Assembly: GCF_900112615.1 (NCBI RefSeq)
Contig: NZ_FOMK01000001.1
Coordinates: 620,001-684,000 of the forward strand
Direction: 5' to 3'
DNA: 64,000 nt
Source of the DNA: Chitinophaga sp. CF118
Lineage (GTDB): Bacteria > Bacteroidota > Bacteroidia > Chitinophagales > Chitinophagaceae
Within the stretch, counting starts at the first letter, position 1. Every line of letters starts with the position of its first letter. Below the pieces are notes generated by a model. It was not told the origin of the DNA. It ran no database searches and saw only the letters and a program-made list of their open reading frames with translations. The translations under genes were made by a program, and so were the position numbers. Below, piece after piece: positions 8,507-15,705 of this stretch.

Positions 8507-9226
8507 CTAATCTTTTTTAAGTACGCTTCCTGATCCCATAATTTTAGAAGATACTTCTGGATTGCCCAGGTAATTGACATCTCCGGAGCCTACTACTTTT
8601 GCATCCAGCTTTACACTGGCATGCACCTCTGCATCCCCACTACCGGCTATATTTACAGATGCACTTTCAGCCATCAGGGATTTTCCTTCAAAATTACCGC
8701 TGCCGGCTATATTAACTTCCAGATCGCGTGTTTCTCCCCCAGCCTTTATATTACCGGAACCGGTAACATTAACATTTATTTCGGGAGAATGTACTGTACC
8801 TGAGATATCACCACTACCACTTACATTCATTTTTACCATCTCTTCATTATCCAGTGTATTTATCAGCTTAATGTTGCCGGAGCCAGAAAGACTCAATTCT
8901 GTTACTGACGGAGCAGTAAGCCTCACCTTAATATTATCATGAAATGATAAGGATATATTATGCTTCTGCCTGATGATCAACCGGTCATTTTCTTCCACCA
9001 GTTCTATATAAGGGAGGATATTATCATCGCCTTCAATAACGGCTTCCTGTTCGGGGCCCTGGGTAAGATATACGTCCATAGGGCCTTTTACCTCTATTTT
9101 GTGATAGCTGCCCAGCTTTTTGCTTATTGTAGTAGTATGTCCACTTCCCTTTATGTGTCTTACATCACAGGAAAATAGGGTAAATGCTAATAAGGTCAAC
9201 GATATACAGTAAAATGAATTCTTCAT
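8507..9226 (-). CDS. Head-GIN (DUF2807) domain lipoprotein
   Basis: This 239-residue envelope protein has a lipoprotein signal ending LLAFTLFSC, making Cys20 the likely lipidated residue. The rest is a right-handed beta-helix of the DUF2807 type, seen as recurring GSGNI/GSGDI turns spaced about 17-22 residues apart (for example SGSGNIKL, SGSGDISG, TGSGNIKAGG, AGSGNFEG and AGSGDAEV). The family is widespread in Bacteroidota and its function is unknown; it is often found near regulators or other envelope proteins. It is the first gene of a two-gene unit with the methyltransferase. Confidence 0.88.
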   Translation of the reverse strand: MKNSFYCISLTLLAFTLFSCDVRHIKGSGHTTTISKKLGSYHKIEVKGPMDVYLTQGPEQEAVIEGDDNILPYIELVEENDRLIIRQKHNISLSFHDNIKVRLTAPSVTELSLSGSGNIKLINTLDNEEMVKMNVSGSGDISGTVHSPEINVNVTGSGNIKAGGETRDLEVNIAGSGNFEGKSLMAESASVNIAGSGDAEVHASVKLDAKVVGSGDVNYLGNPEVSSKIMGSGSVLKKD

Positions 9227-9408
9227 AAAAACAAAATTTATGGTCTTTAAAATGGCGGATAACTGCCCGAAAATACAAAACTGATTGACAATGGCGTATT
9301 CATTTATATACTCAATCTTTCTTTTTCTTACTGATTGTATATTTTATACAAAAACACTCATCATATTATTATATTTTCGATCATATAAGAGTATTCCTAT
9401 TTTCAGAC

Positions 9409-9438
9409 TTGGGATTTGATATTTGGCCTTTATCTTTG
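9409..9438 (+). promoter_or_regulatory. Bacteroidota-type promoter of guaA
   Basis: A -33 element TTG (9409-9411) is followed after exactly 19 bp by a -7 element TATCTTTG (9431-9438), matching the family consensus TTG-N19-TAnnTTTG. The guaA ATG is at 9446, only 7 bp beyond the box, so transcription should begin at or very near the start codon and the mRNA would be leaderless or almost so. Confidence 0.65.
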
Positions 9439-9445
9439 CACCACC

Positions 9446-10984
9446 ATGACAGAAAAGATACTTATCCTCGATTTTGGCTCCCAGTACACGCAATTGATTG
9501 CACGTAGCATCAGGGAACTGAATATTTATTGTGAAATCAAGCCTTGTCTTCAGCCAGTTCAATGGGATGATTCAATTAAAGGCATTATTTTATCCGGTAG
9601 TCCGTTTTCTGTAAACGACGCAAAGGCTCCTTCGGTAGATATTGCCGCCATGGCAGCGAAAGTACCGGTACTGGGTGTTTGCTATGGCGCTCAGCTGATG
9701 GCTAAGAATTTTGGCGGAGAAGTAGCAAAAAGCTCTATTCGTGAATACGGCCGTACTTTCATGGAGCACGAAAACAGGGAAGAAAAGTTATTATACGATA
9801 TCTCTCCCCGCAGCCAGGTATGGATGAGCCATTCCGATACAATTGTACGCATGCCAGAAGGTTTTGAGATCATTGCCCGTACAGAAAGTATCCCTGTGGC
9901 GGCTTTCAAAGCAGACAAGATCGCTAAATATCCCCTGCTGGGCCTGCAGTTCCATCCGGAAGTGACTCACTCACTGGAAGGTAAACTGTTGCTGCGCAAC
10001 TTCCTGGTACACATCTGTGGTTGTAAACAGGACTTTACTCCAGCTGCTTTTGTACAGGAAACGATAGAAAAGATCAAGAACCAGGTAGGCGATAAGAAAG
10101 TGGTGATGGCTCTCAGCGGTGGTGTAGATTCTACCGTGGCAGCAGAACTGATCCACAAAGCAATAGGTAAAAACCTTTATTGCGTATTCGTTGATAACGG
10201 TCTCCTCCGCAAAGATGAATTTGAAACCGTACTGGATTCATATAAACATATGGGATTGAATGTGAAAGGGGTAAATGCACGTGACCTCTTTTACGGTGAA
10301 CTGAAAGGTGTAAGCGATCCTGAAGCTAAACGTAAAATCATTGGCCGCCTTTTCATAGAGGTATTCCAGCAGGAATCTACCCAGTTGCAGGATATCTCTT
10401 TCCTGGGGCAGGGTACTATCTATCCGGACGTAATTGAGTCCGTTTCTGTAAATGGACCTTCTGTAACCATCAAATCACATCACAATGTGGGTGGATTACC
10501 GGAAAAGATGAAGATGGGCCTGGTAGAACCACTGCGTTTCCTTTTTAAAGATGAAGTAAGACGAGTAGGCCGTGAAATAGGTATCAGTGAAATATTCCTG
10601 GGCCGCCATCCATTCCCTGGTCCTGGTCTCGCTATCAGAATCCTGGGAGATATTACCCCGGAAAAAGTAGCGATGCTGCAGGAAGCAGATGCCATATATA
10701 CAGATGGTCTGCGTGATGCAGGACTGTACGACAAAGTATGGCAGGCAGGTACTATCCTCCTTCCGGTACAGAGTGTTGGCGTGATGGGCGATGAAAGAAC
10801 CTATGAATTCACTATAGCGCTCCGCGCAGTGACTTCTGTAGATGGGATGACTGCCGACTGGGCACATCTTCCTTATGAATTCCTGGCAAAAATGTCCAAC
10901 GATATTATTAACAGAGTAAAGGGTATTAACAGGGTGGTATACGATATCAGTTCCAAACCACCTGCTACTATCGAGTGGGAGTAA
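9446..10984 (+). CDS. guaA: GMP synthase (glutamine-hydrolysing)
   Basis: GuaA converts XMP to GMP using ATP and ammonia released from glutamine, the last step of guanine nucleotide synthesis. The 512-residue length is typical. The N-terminal GATase domain has nucleophile Cys79 in GVCYGAQ and the His/Glu pair in FHPEVTH. The ATP pyrophosphatase domain has the PP-loop [10 protein letters not shown], and the C-terminal dimerisation domain ends [10 protein letters not shown] chose the ATG at 9446 ([15 protein letters not shown]) over an in-frame upstream ATG at 9416, because 9446 fits the family N-terminus and the promoter -7 box lies between the two. A terminator follows. Confidence 0.97.
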   Translation: MTEKILILDFGSQYTQLIARSIRELNIYCEIKPCLQPVQWDDSIKGIILSGSPFSVNDAKAPSVDIAAMAAKVPVLGVCYGAQLMAKNFGGEVAKSSIREYGRTFMEHENREEKLLYDISPRSQVWMSHSDTIVRMPEGFEIIARTESIPVAAFKADKIAKYPLLGLQFHPEVTHSLEGKLLLRNFLVHICGCKQDFTPAAFVQETIEKIKNQVGDKKVVMALSGGVDSTVAAELIHKAIGKNLYCVFVDNGLLRKDEFETVLDSYKHMGLNVKGVNARDLFYGELKGVSDPEAKRKIIGRLFIEVFQQESTQLQDISFLGQGTIYPDVIESVSVNGPSVTIKSHHNVGGLPEKMKMGLVEPLRFLFKDEVRRVGREIGISEIFLGRHPFPGPGLAIRILGDITPEKVAMLQEADAIYTDGLRDAGLYDKVWQAGTILLPVQSVGVMGDERTYEFTIALRAVTSVDGMTADWAHLPYEFLAKMSNDIINRVKGINRVVYDISSKPPATIEWE

Positions 10985-10995
10985 TTTATTTAATT

Positions 10996-11040
10996 GTTAT
11001 GGAACCGGCTATCTTTTTAGCCGTTCCATAACAGTTTTTT
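10996..11040 (+). terminator. Rho-independent terminator of guaA
   Basis: The arms GTTATGGAACCGGCTA and TAGCCGTTCCATAAC pair with one bulge around a short loop and are followed by a run of T. It starts 12 bp after the guaA stop codon. Confidence 0.8.
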
Positions 11041-11140
11041 ATAAAAAATACCTGCATTAGTGCCATACTGGAAACTCTTGTTTGCAGCCCCTGTTCGTAA
11101 GGTATTTGTTGGGAATGATTTTTGTAATTTAACGATCGCT

Positions 11141-12460
11141 ATGAGTAAATCCAATATATGCAGTCACCTTTTGGCTGTATGCACGCTGGCTGTTTTGTTA
11201 TCTGCCTGCTCTGCATCAAGGAAGAGCAGTAAGACTGCCACACCACTGCCAACTGTATCAAAACCTGTTCCTGAGGAAAAGAAAAAGGACAATGGAAAAA
11301 AAGAAGAGAAAGCAGCTCCCTTCAACGTTGCTGCATTTGGTCGTGAAGTAAAAAAAGATGTTTATAACATTGCACTTTTTTCACCACTGTATCTTGATTC
11401 CGTTTTTTCCACCTCTACTGATATACCCGGACGCACCCTGCCCCGTTATGTATTACCCGGGCTGGATTTCTACGAAGGTTCCCAACTGGCCCTCGATAGC
11501 CTGCAACAGCAGGGTATTAAGCTGAATGTAGTGATCTACGATAGTAAAGGCAGACAAAATAATCCTCAAACATTATTACGTAATAAAAGTCTGGATTCCA
11601 CAGACCTGATCATTGCGGCTGTAGGTACTCCGGAACTGAAAGAACTTAGTGATGTGGCAAGGGGAAAAGAGATCAACATGATCTCGGCTACCTATCCCAA
11701 TGATGGTGGTATTACCGGAAACCCTTTCCTGCTCATAACCAACAGCCTGCTGAAAACACACTGTGAAGCAATACAGCATTATGCACAGGAAGGATTTGCG
11801 ACCAAGAACATCCTGCTGTTTCACCGCAACAGTACTTTTGAAAAACATCTGGTAGCTGACTTCAAAGCAGACTACGAGAAAACAAATAGCAGCAAAAAGT
11901 CAAGGATCCGTGAAGTTATCTGGAATGATTCGACTTCAGAGACCGAATTAGCACAGTATCTGCTGGCAGACCGTCCTAATATCTGTATCATTACAGCCCT
12001 GGACGAAACGAGTGCCAAAGACATCCTGCGCAAACTGAGCGTACAAATGGCCAATTATCCTCTTCAGGTATTTGGTATGCCTACATGGGATATCATGAAA
12101 TTTAGAGAGCCTGAATTCAAAGGAATGCAGATCTATTATACCTCTCCTTATTTCAATGATAAGACCGATGTATACAGCCGTTATATAACCGATTATTTTA
12201 AAAGGGTATATAAATCACGCCCTTCCGATATGGCGTTTAAAGGCTTTGAACTGACCTGGTACTTTGTAAAACAGTTGACAGACAAAGGTGTGTACTTTAA
12301 CACAAACGTGAATGATCCATCTAAAAGAGTATTCAGCAACTTTAATTACCAGCCTGTATACCTGAAAGAAGGAGAAAGCATACCGGATTATTTTGAGAAT
12401 AAAAATATCTATATCATCCAGAAGGGCGATAGCAGCGATATAAAGATGAACATTCAATAA
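11141..12460 (+). CDS. Periplasmic-binding-fold lipoprotein (ABC substrate-binding-like)
   Basis: This lipoprotein of 439 residues carries a lipobox LLSAC with Cys23, then a low-complexity Pro/Lys-rich linker (about residues 30-65), then a type I periplasmic-binding fold: YNIALFSPLYLDS, VIYDSKGRQNN, IAAVGTPELKEL and NILLFHRNST. The protein lacks nearby transporter genes. In other Bacteroidota similar domains are fused to LysM repeats and are thought to bind envelope ligands, like the LpoA activator of penicillin-binding proteins. I chose ATG 11141 because it gives a proper signal peptide; the upstream in-frame extension from 11060 does not. The ligand is unknown. Confidence 0.78.
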   Translation: MSKSNICSHLLAVCTLAVLLSACSASRKSSKTATPLPTVSKPVPEEKKKDNGKKEEKAAPFNVAAFGREVKKDVYNIALFSPLYLDSVFSTSTDIPGRTLPRYVLPGLDFYEGSQLALDSLQQQGIKLNVVIYDSKGRQNNPQTLLRNKSLDSTDLIIAAVGTPELKELSDVARGKEINMISATYPNDGGITGNPFLLITNSLLKTHCEAIQHYAQEGFATKNILLFHRNSTFEKHLVADFKADYEKTNSSKKSRIREVIWNDSTSETELAQYLLADRPNICIITALDETSAKDILRKLSVQMANYPLQVFGMPTWDIMKFREPEFKGMQIYYTSPYFNDKTDVYSRYITDYFKRVYKSRPSDMAFKGFELTWYFVKQLTDKGVYFNTNVNDPSKRVFSNFNYQPVYLKEGESIPDYFENKNIYIIQKGDSSDIKMNIQ

Positions 12461-12507
12461 TCTCGTACAAAATAAAGGTCCTGAGAATTTCATCCTCCAG
12501 GTTCCCG

Positions 12508-12547
12508 AACAAAAGTGGGCGTATCATATGATACGCCCACTTTTGTT
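12508..12547 (+). terminator. 40-bp perfect palindrome, terminator
   Basis: AACAAAAGTGGGCGTATCAT is followed immediately by its exact complement, giving 40 bp of perfect symmetry centred at 12527/12528 and ending in T-rich DNA. It lies 47 bp after the lipoprotein gene and before the lrp-like promoter, so it probably ends the upstream transcript. Confidence 0.75.
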
Positions 12548-12599
12548 TAGTTACTTCTGAAAATGCATCGATGGTAAGTTATATTTAGTATATTGTACT

Positions 12600-12607
12600 T
12601 ATTTTTG
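12600..12607 (+). promoter_or_regulatory. -7 box TATTTTTG of the Lrp-type gene
   Basis: TATTTTTG matches TAnnTTTG and lies 32 bp before the ATG at 12639. No good -33 element is visible at the usual distance. Confidence 0.4.
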
Positions 12608-12638
12608 CTTTATTATCGGAACATTATTCTATATTCTT

Positions 12639-13139
12639 ATGAACCTGGGAAATAATAAAAAAGAAGGTCCTACTGACAACATTGCACTGGATGAGAAGGA
12701 TATTGCCATCCTGCAATTGTTGGAAGAAGATGCAAAAATGACTATCCGGGATCTTGCAGCACGCCTTAACCTTAGTGCGACTCCTGTATATGAACGAATC
12801 CGTAAAATGGAACAGGCTGGCGTGATCAGGCAATATGCTGCAATCATAGATCCCAGTAAAATTGATAAAGCTCTTACCGTACTGTGCTATATTTCCCTGA
12901 AAGAACATGGTAAGAAAGCCGGTGGCAAGTTTATCAAGGAAATCATTGCCTTCCCTGAAGTAATGGAATGTTTAAATATCTCCGGAGAGTTTGATTTTAT
13001 GCTGAAAGTGCAGGTAAAAGACATGTATGCTTACCACGAATTTAATGTGAACAAACTGGGAGAACTGGATAATATCCGGCACATGGAAAGTGTGTTTGTA
13101 ATGTCCGTGATCAAGGCCACTCACCGGGTAGTGTATTAG
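12639..13139 (+). CDS. Lrp/AsnC family transcriptional regulator
   Basis: This 166-residue DNA-binding regulator belongs to the feast/famine family and probably responds to an amino acid. The N-terminal winged helix-turn-helix is clear (DEKDIAILQLLEEDAKMTIR, then DLAARLNLSATPVYERIRKM, residues about 18-60). The C-terminal RAM ligand-binding domain follows (ALTVLCYISLKEHG and FPEVMECLNISGEFDFMLKV). Members form octameric discs and often control their own or a neighbouring gene. The AraC-type gene begins 11 bp downstream, so the two regulators may form one transcript. The effector and targets cannot be told from sequence. Confidence 0.93.
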   Translation: MNLGNNKKEGPTDNIALDEKDIAILQLLEEDAKMTIRDLAARLNLSATPVYERIRKMEQAGVIRQYAAIIDPSKIDKALTVLCYISLKEHGKKAGGKFIKEIIAFPEVMECLNISGEFDFMLKVQVKDMYAYHEFNVNKLGELDNIRHMESVFVMSVIKATHRVVY

Positions 13140-13150
13140 TATTTAAATTT

Positions 13151-14014
13151 ATGCTCCGTTATCCTACTTTACAGAAAGAAATCAGCGAACGGGTATTACA
13201 ATCCGCTACTTTATCCTATGCCAGATACAAACAAGCTATAAGTGCTCATAAAAGAACACTGTTTCTTACAGAACACACAATGGTGTTTGTGCTTCATGGG
13301 CATAAAATGCTCCACCTCCACGATGCCACGGTAACAGTTCATCCTTCCAGCCTTATGTTGTTTAAAAGAGGGATATATGTGATGTCTGAATTTGTTCCGG
13401 ACGGCCTCAATTATGAAGCATTGCTGCTGTTCTTTACAGAAAGCATGCTGAAAAACTTTATGCTGCAATATAAGCTGCAACCTGCTACCACCGTAAAGGA
13501 TAGCCCTTCATACCTGGTTATTGAAACCAATGAATTGCTGGATAGTTTTAAAGATCAGTACTTACATTTATTCGGAAAACATCCGGATAACATGGAAGCC
13601 ATTTTACAATTAAAACTGCAGGAACTTTTTCTTCTGTTAATATCCGGAGAACATAAAAAAGAGGTACTTTCCTTCTTCCAGGGAATTACACATGCACAAC
13701 CGGCAGACATTTCCTATATTATAAACACCCATCTTTTTCAACCACTTACCATATCAGACCTGGCAAAATTATCCGGCCGCAGCCTGGCATCTTTCAAACG
13801 TGATTTTCAACAGCAATACCAATGTGCTCCCAAGAAATGGATCAATGAACAACGCCTGGCCCATGCACATATGCTACTGCAAAACTCCAGCAAAAACGTA
13901 TCTGAAATAGCCATGGAATGTGGCTTTGAAAACATCTCTCACTTTATCCGCATCTTTAAACAGGAATACGGTACCACTCCAAATACACTGAGAACTAAAA
14001 ACGCAATTCTTTGA
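13151..14014 (+). CDS. AraC family transcriptional regulator
   Basis: This 287-residue activator-type regulator has an N-terminal cupin-like sensor half (about residues 1-170, with VTVHPSSLMLFKRGIYVM) and a C-terminal AraC double helix-turn-helix. The first helix-turn-helix is ISDLAKLSGRSLASFKRDF and the second is VSEIAMECGFENISHFIRIF, ending in KQEYGTTPNTLR. The N-terminal half resembles the ExsA-like class, so the ligand could be a protein or a small molecule. It follows the Lrp-type gene by 11 bp and precedes a SnoaL-like gene by about 150 bp, which has its own candidate promoter. Confidence 0.92.
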   Translation: MLRYPTLQKEISERVLQSATLSYARYKQAISAHKRTLFLTEHTMVFVLHGHKMLHLHDATVTVHPSSLMLFKRGIYVMSEFVPDGLNYEALLLFFTESMLKNFMLQYKLQPATTVKDSPSYLVIETNELLDSFKDQYLHLFGKHPDNMEAILQLKLQELFLLLISGEHKKEVLSFFQGITHAQPADISYIINTHLFQPLTISDLAKLSGRSLASFKRDFQQQYQCAPKKWINEQRLAHAHMLLQNSSKNVSEIAMECGFENISHFIRIFKQEYGTTPNTLRTKNAIL

Positions 14015-14049
14015 GCTTTTAGCGTTATTACCACAACTTCATTACAGGA

Positions 14050-14057
14050 TACCTTTG
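14050..14057 (+). promoter_or_regulatory. -7 box TACCTTTG upstream of the SnoaL-like gene
   Basis: TACCTTTG matches TAnnTTTG 105 bp before the ATG at 14162. The -33 region is not recognisable, which would fit a promoter that needs an activator such as the adjacent AraC protein. Confidence 0.4.
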
Positions 14058-14161
14058 TTTTGCTTTAACGACACAAACCACTGCCATCGAAAGCATTGGT
14101 CACTTTCTGTATTTATCTAACGTTGGTCCGGGAATGGATCCACTTAAAAAATCAATTAAAT

Positions 14162-14548
14162 ATGAATAAAGAAATCGTAAAACGCTTTAATGAAGCATTT
14201 CTTGAAAAAGGAGATCTACAGGCATTTGATGAAATAATTTCTCCTGATTTCATCAACCACACGGCTATGCCGGGTATATCAAAAGGGAAAGACGGTATAT
14301 TACAACTGTACAGGGATGTAATACAACCAGCTCTTCCTGATTTACGGATAGAGATTTATGATATGATTGCCGAAGGTGATACAGTAGTAACCCGCAAAGC
14401 GATCATTGGTACATTACATGCCCCTTTTATGGGAATGCCCGGCAATGGACAGCAAGTGATTATTCCCACGATAGATATCGTAAAATTAAAAGATGGAAAA
14501 TATATGGAACATTGGGCTGAAAGACATATACAGCAGGCATCCATTTAA
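14162..14548 (+). CDS. SnoaL-like ester cyclase family protein
   Basis: This 128-residue protein has the SnoaL-like polyketide cyclase / NTF2 fold: RFNEAFLEKGDLQAFDEIIS, DFINHTAMPG, then DLRIEIYDMIAEGDTVVTRK and FMGMPGNGQQVIIPTIDIVK, ending in HWAERH. Such small alpha+beta barrels either cyclise or hydrolyse small molecules or have no known enzymatic role. The His-Trp-Ala-Glu ending with the preceding Asn-His pair is typical of the ester-cyclase subgroup. I chose ATG 14162 (MNKEIVKRF) because the 22 codons upstream do not fit the fold. It is followed by the S66 peptidase gene after 30 bp. Confidence 0.83.
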   Translation: MNKEIVKRFNEAFLEKGDLQAFDEIISPDFINHTAMPGISKGKDGILQLYRDVIQPALPDLRIEIYDMIAEGDTVVTRKAIIGTLHAPFMGMPGNGQQVIIPTIDIVKLKDGKYMEHWAERHIQQASI

Positions 14549-14578
14549 CTTTTGTAAAATAATGCTTACATTAAACTT

Positions 14579-15613
14579 ATGAATCGTAAGCATTTCTTAT
14601 CAGCACTGGCGGGCACCGGTTTAGGGTTGCCTGCTTTTGCACGTTTGCAAAAGACTGCTACCGCCATCCGGCATCAGCAAGAAACATCTATGATTCCTCC
14701 ATACCTGCAACAAGGAGATATCATCGGGATCACTTGTCCTGCAGGGCATATTACTCTTGAAGAAATCACTCCTTCCATACGCATTATGGAAAGCTGGGGT
14801 TTTAAGATCCGCGTAGGCAGTACAGTAAACAAAAGTGATTTCAGTTTTGGCGGCACAGATACAGAAAGGCTACAGGATTTACAATCTATGTTAGACGATC
14901 CTTCAATCAAAGCAATCATGTGCGCCAGAGGAGGATATGGCAGCGCCCGTATTGTGGATCAGCTTAACTTTTCCACCTTTATACAACAGCCCAAATGGAT
15001 CATCGGGTTTAGTGATATCACTGTATTGCATTGCCATATCAACCGGTTATACGGTATTGCTACACTGCACTCAAAAATGTGTAACAGCTTCCCGGATGAC
15101 TTTAACACAACAGAACCAATTGTAAAGGAAACAATCCTTTCTATTAAGAAAGCACTAACCGGTGAGCAGATGCAATACTCCCTCCCGGCCGATCCGAAGA
15201 ATCGCATTGGTACTGCCAGCGGTGCCCTGATCGGAGGTAATCTTTCTATACTGACAAGTATAGCAGGTACCAATTCAGAACTCAACACCATTGGCAAAAT
15301 ATTATTCCTTGAAGAAGTGGGTGAATACCTTTACAGTCTTGACAGAATGTTCAATAACCTGCAACGTTCTCATAAACTGGACAATCTTGCAGGATTAGTC
15401 ATCGGCGGTTTTAACCGGCTCAAACCGGATGATCCGGGGGAGGAATTCGGAAGAACGGTGTATGATATTGTAATGGAAAAAGTGAAGGATTTCAAATACC
15501 CTGTGTGTTTCAATTTTCCCGTAGGACATCAGAAGAATAATTATGCGCTGAAATGTGGTGTGATGCATAAGCTGGATGTTCAGACAGGGGGTGTTGTACT
15601 AAAGGAAAATTAG
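14579..15613 (+). CDS. S66 family LD-carboxypeptidase
   Basis: This 344-residue serine peptidase of the LdcA/MccF family would trim the terminal D-Ala of muropeptide tetrapeptides during wall recycling, or cleave acyl-nucleotide microcin-like compounds. The catalytic Ser145 is in GFSDITVLH, with Glu245 in LFLEEVGEY and His317 in FPVGHQKNN completing the triad. The oxyanion region CARGGYGSARI precedes. The N-terminus (MNRKHFLSALAGTGLGLPAF) looks like a Tat-like or Sec signal with a hydrophobic stretch, so the enzyme is probably exported; many LdcA enzymes are cytoplasmic. It is 30 bp downstream of the SnoaL-like gene. Confidence 0.9.
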   Translation: MNRKHFLSALAGTGLGLPAFARLQKTATAIRHQQETSMIPPYLQQGDIIGITCPAGHITLEEITPSIRIMESWGFKIRVGSTVNKSDFSFGGTDTERLQDLQSMLDDPSIKAIMCARGGYGSARIVDQLNFSTFIQQPKWIIGFSDITVLHCHINRLYGIATLHSKMCNSFPDDFNTTEPIVKETILSIKKALTGEQMQYSLPADPKNRIGTASGALIGGNLSILTSIAGTNSELNTIGKILFLEEVGEYLYSLDRMFNNLQRSHKLDNLAGLVIGGFNRLKPDDPGEEFGRTVYDIVMEKVKDFKYPVCFNFPVGHQKNNYALKCGVMHKLDVQTGGVVLKEN

Positions 15614-15658
15614 CTTTTATTTTACCAGGATACCTACGGGATATTCTGAGTATATATT

Positions 15659-15705
15659 GCTCGTTGTTTTTTCATAATTTCATAAACTAATGAAAAACAA
15701 CGAGC
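15659..15705 (+). promoter_or_regulatory. Hairpin that encloses the helicase start codon
   Basis: GCTCGTTGTTTTTTCAT (15659-15675) is the near-exact complement of ATGAAAAACAACGAGC (15690-15705), with one extra T in the left arm and a 14-base loop. The right arm begins with the helicase ATG, so the start codon and first five codons would be paired in mRNA. It could limit translation or serve as the end of the upstream transcript. Confidence 0.5.

Noticed and set aside
9344..9562. 72-codon minus-strand ORF across the guaA promoter and start
   Set aside because: It overlaps the consensus promoter and N-terminus of guaA and has no recognisable protein features.
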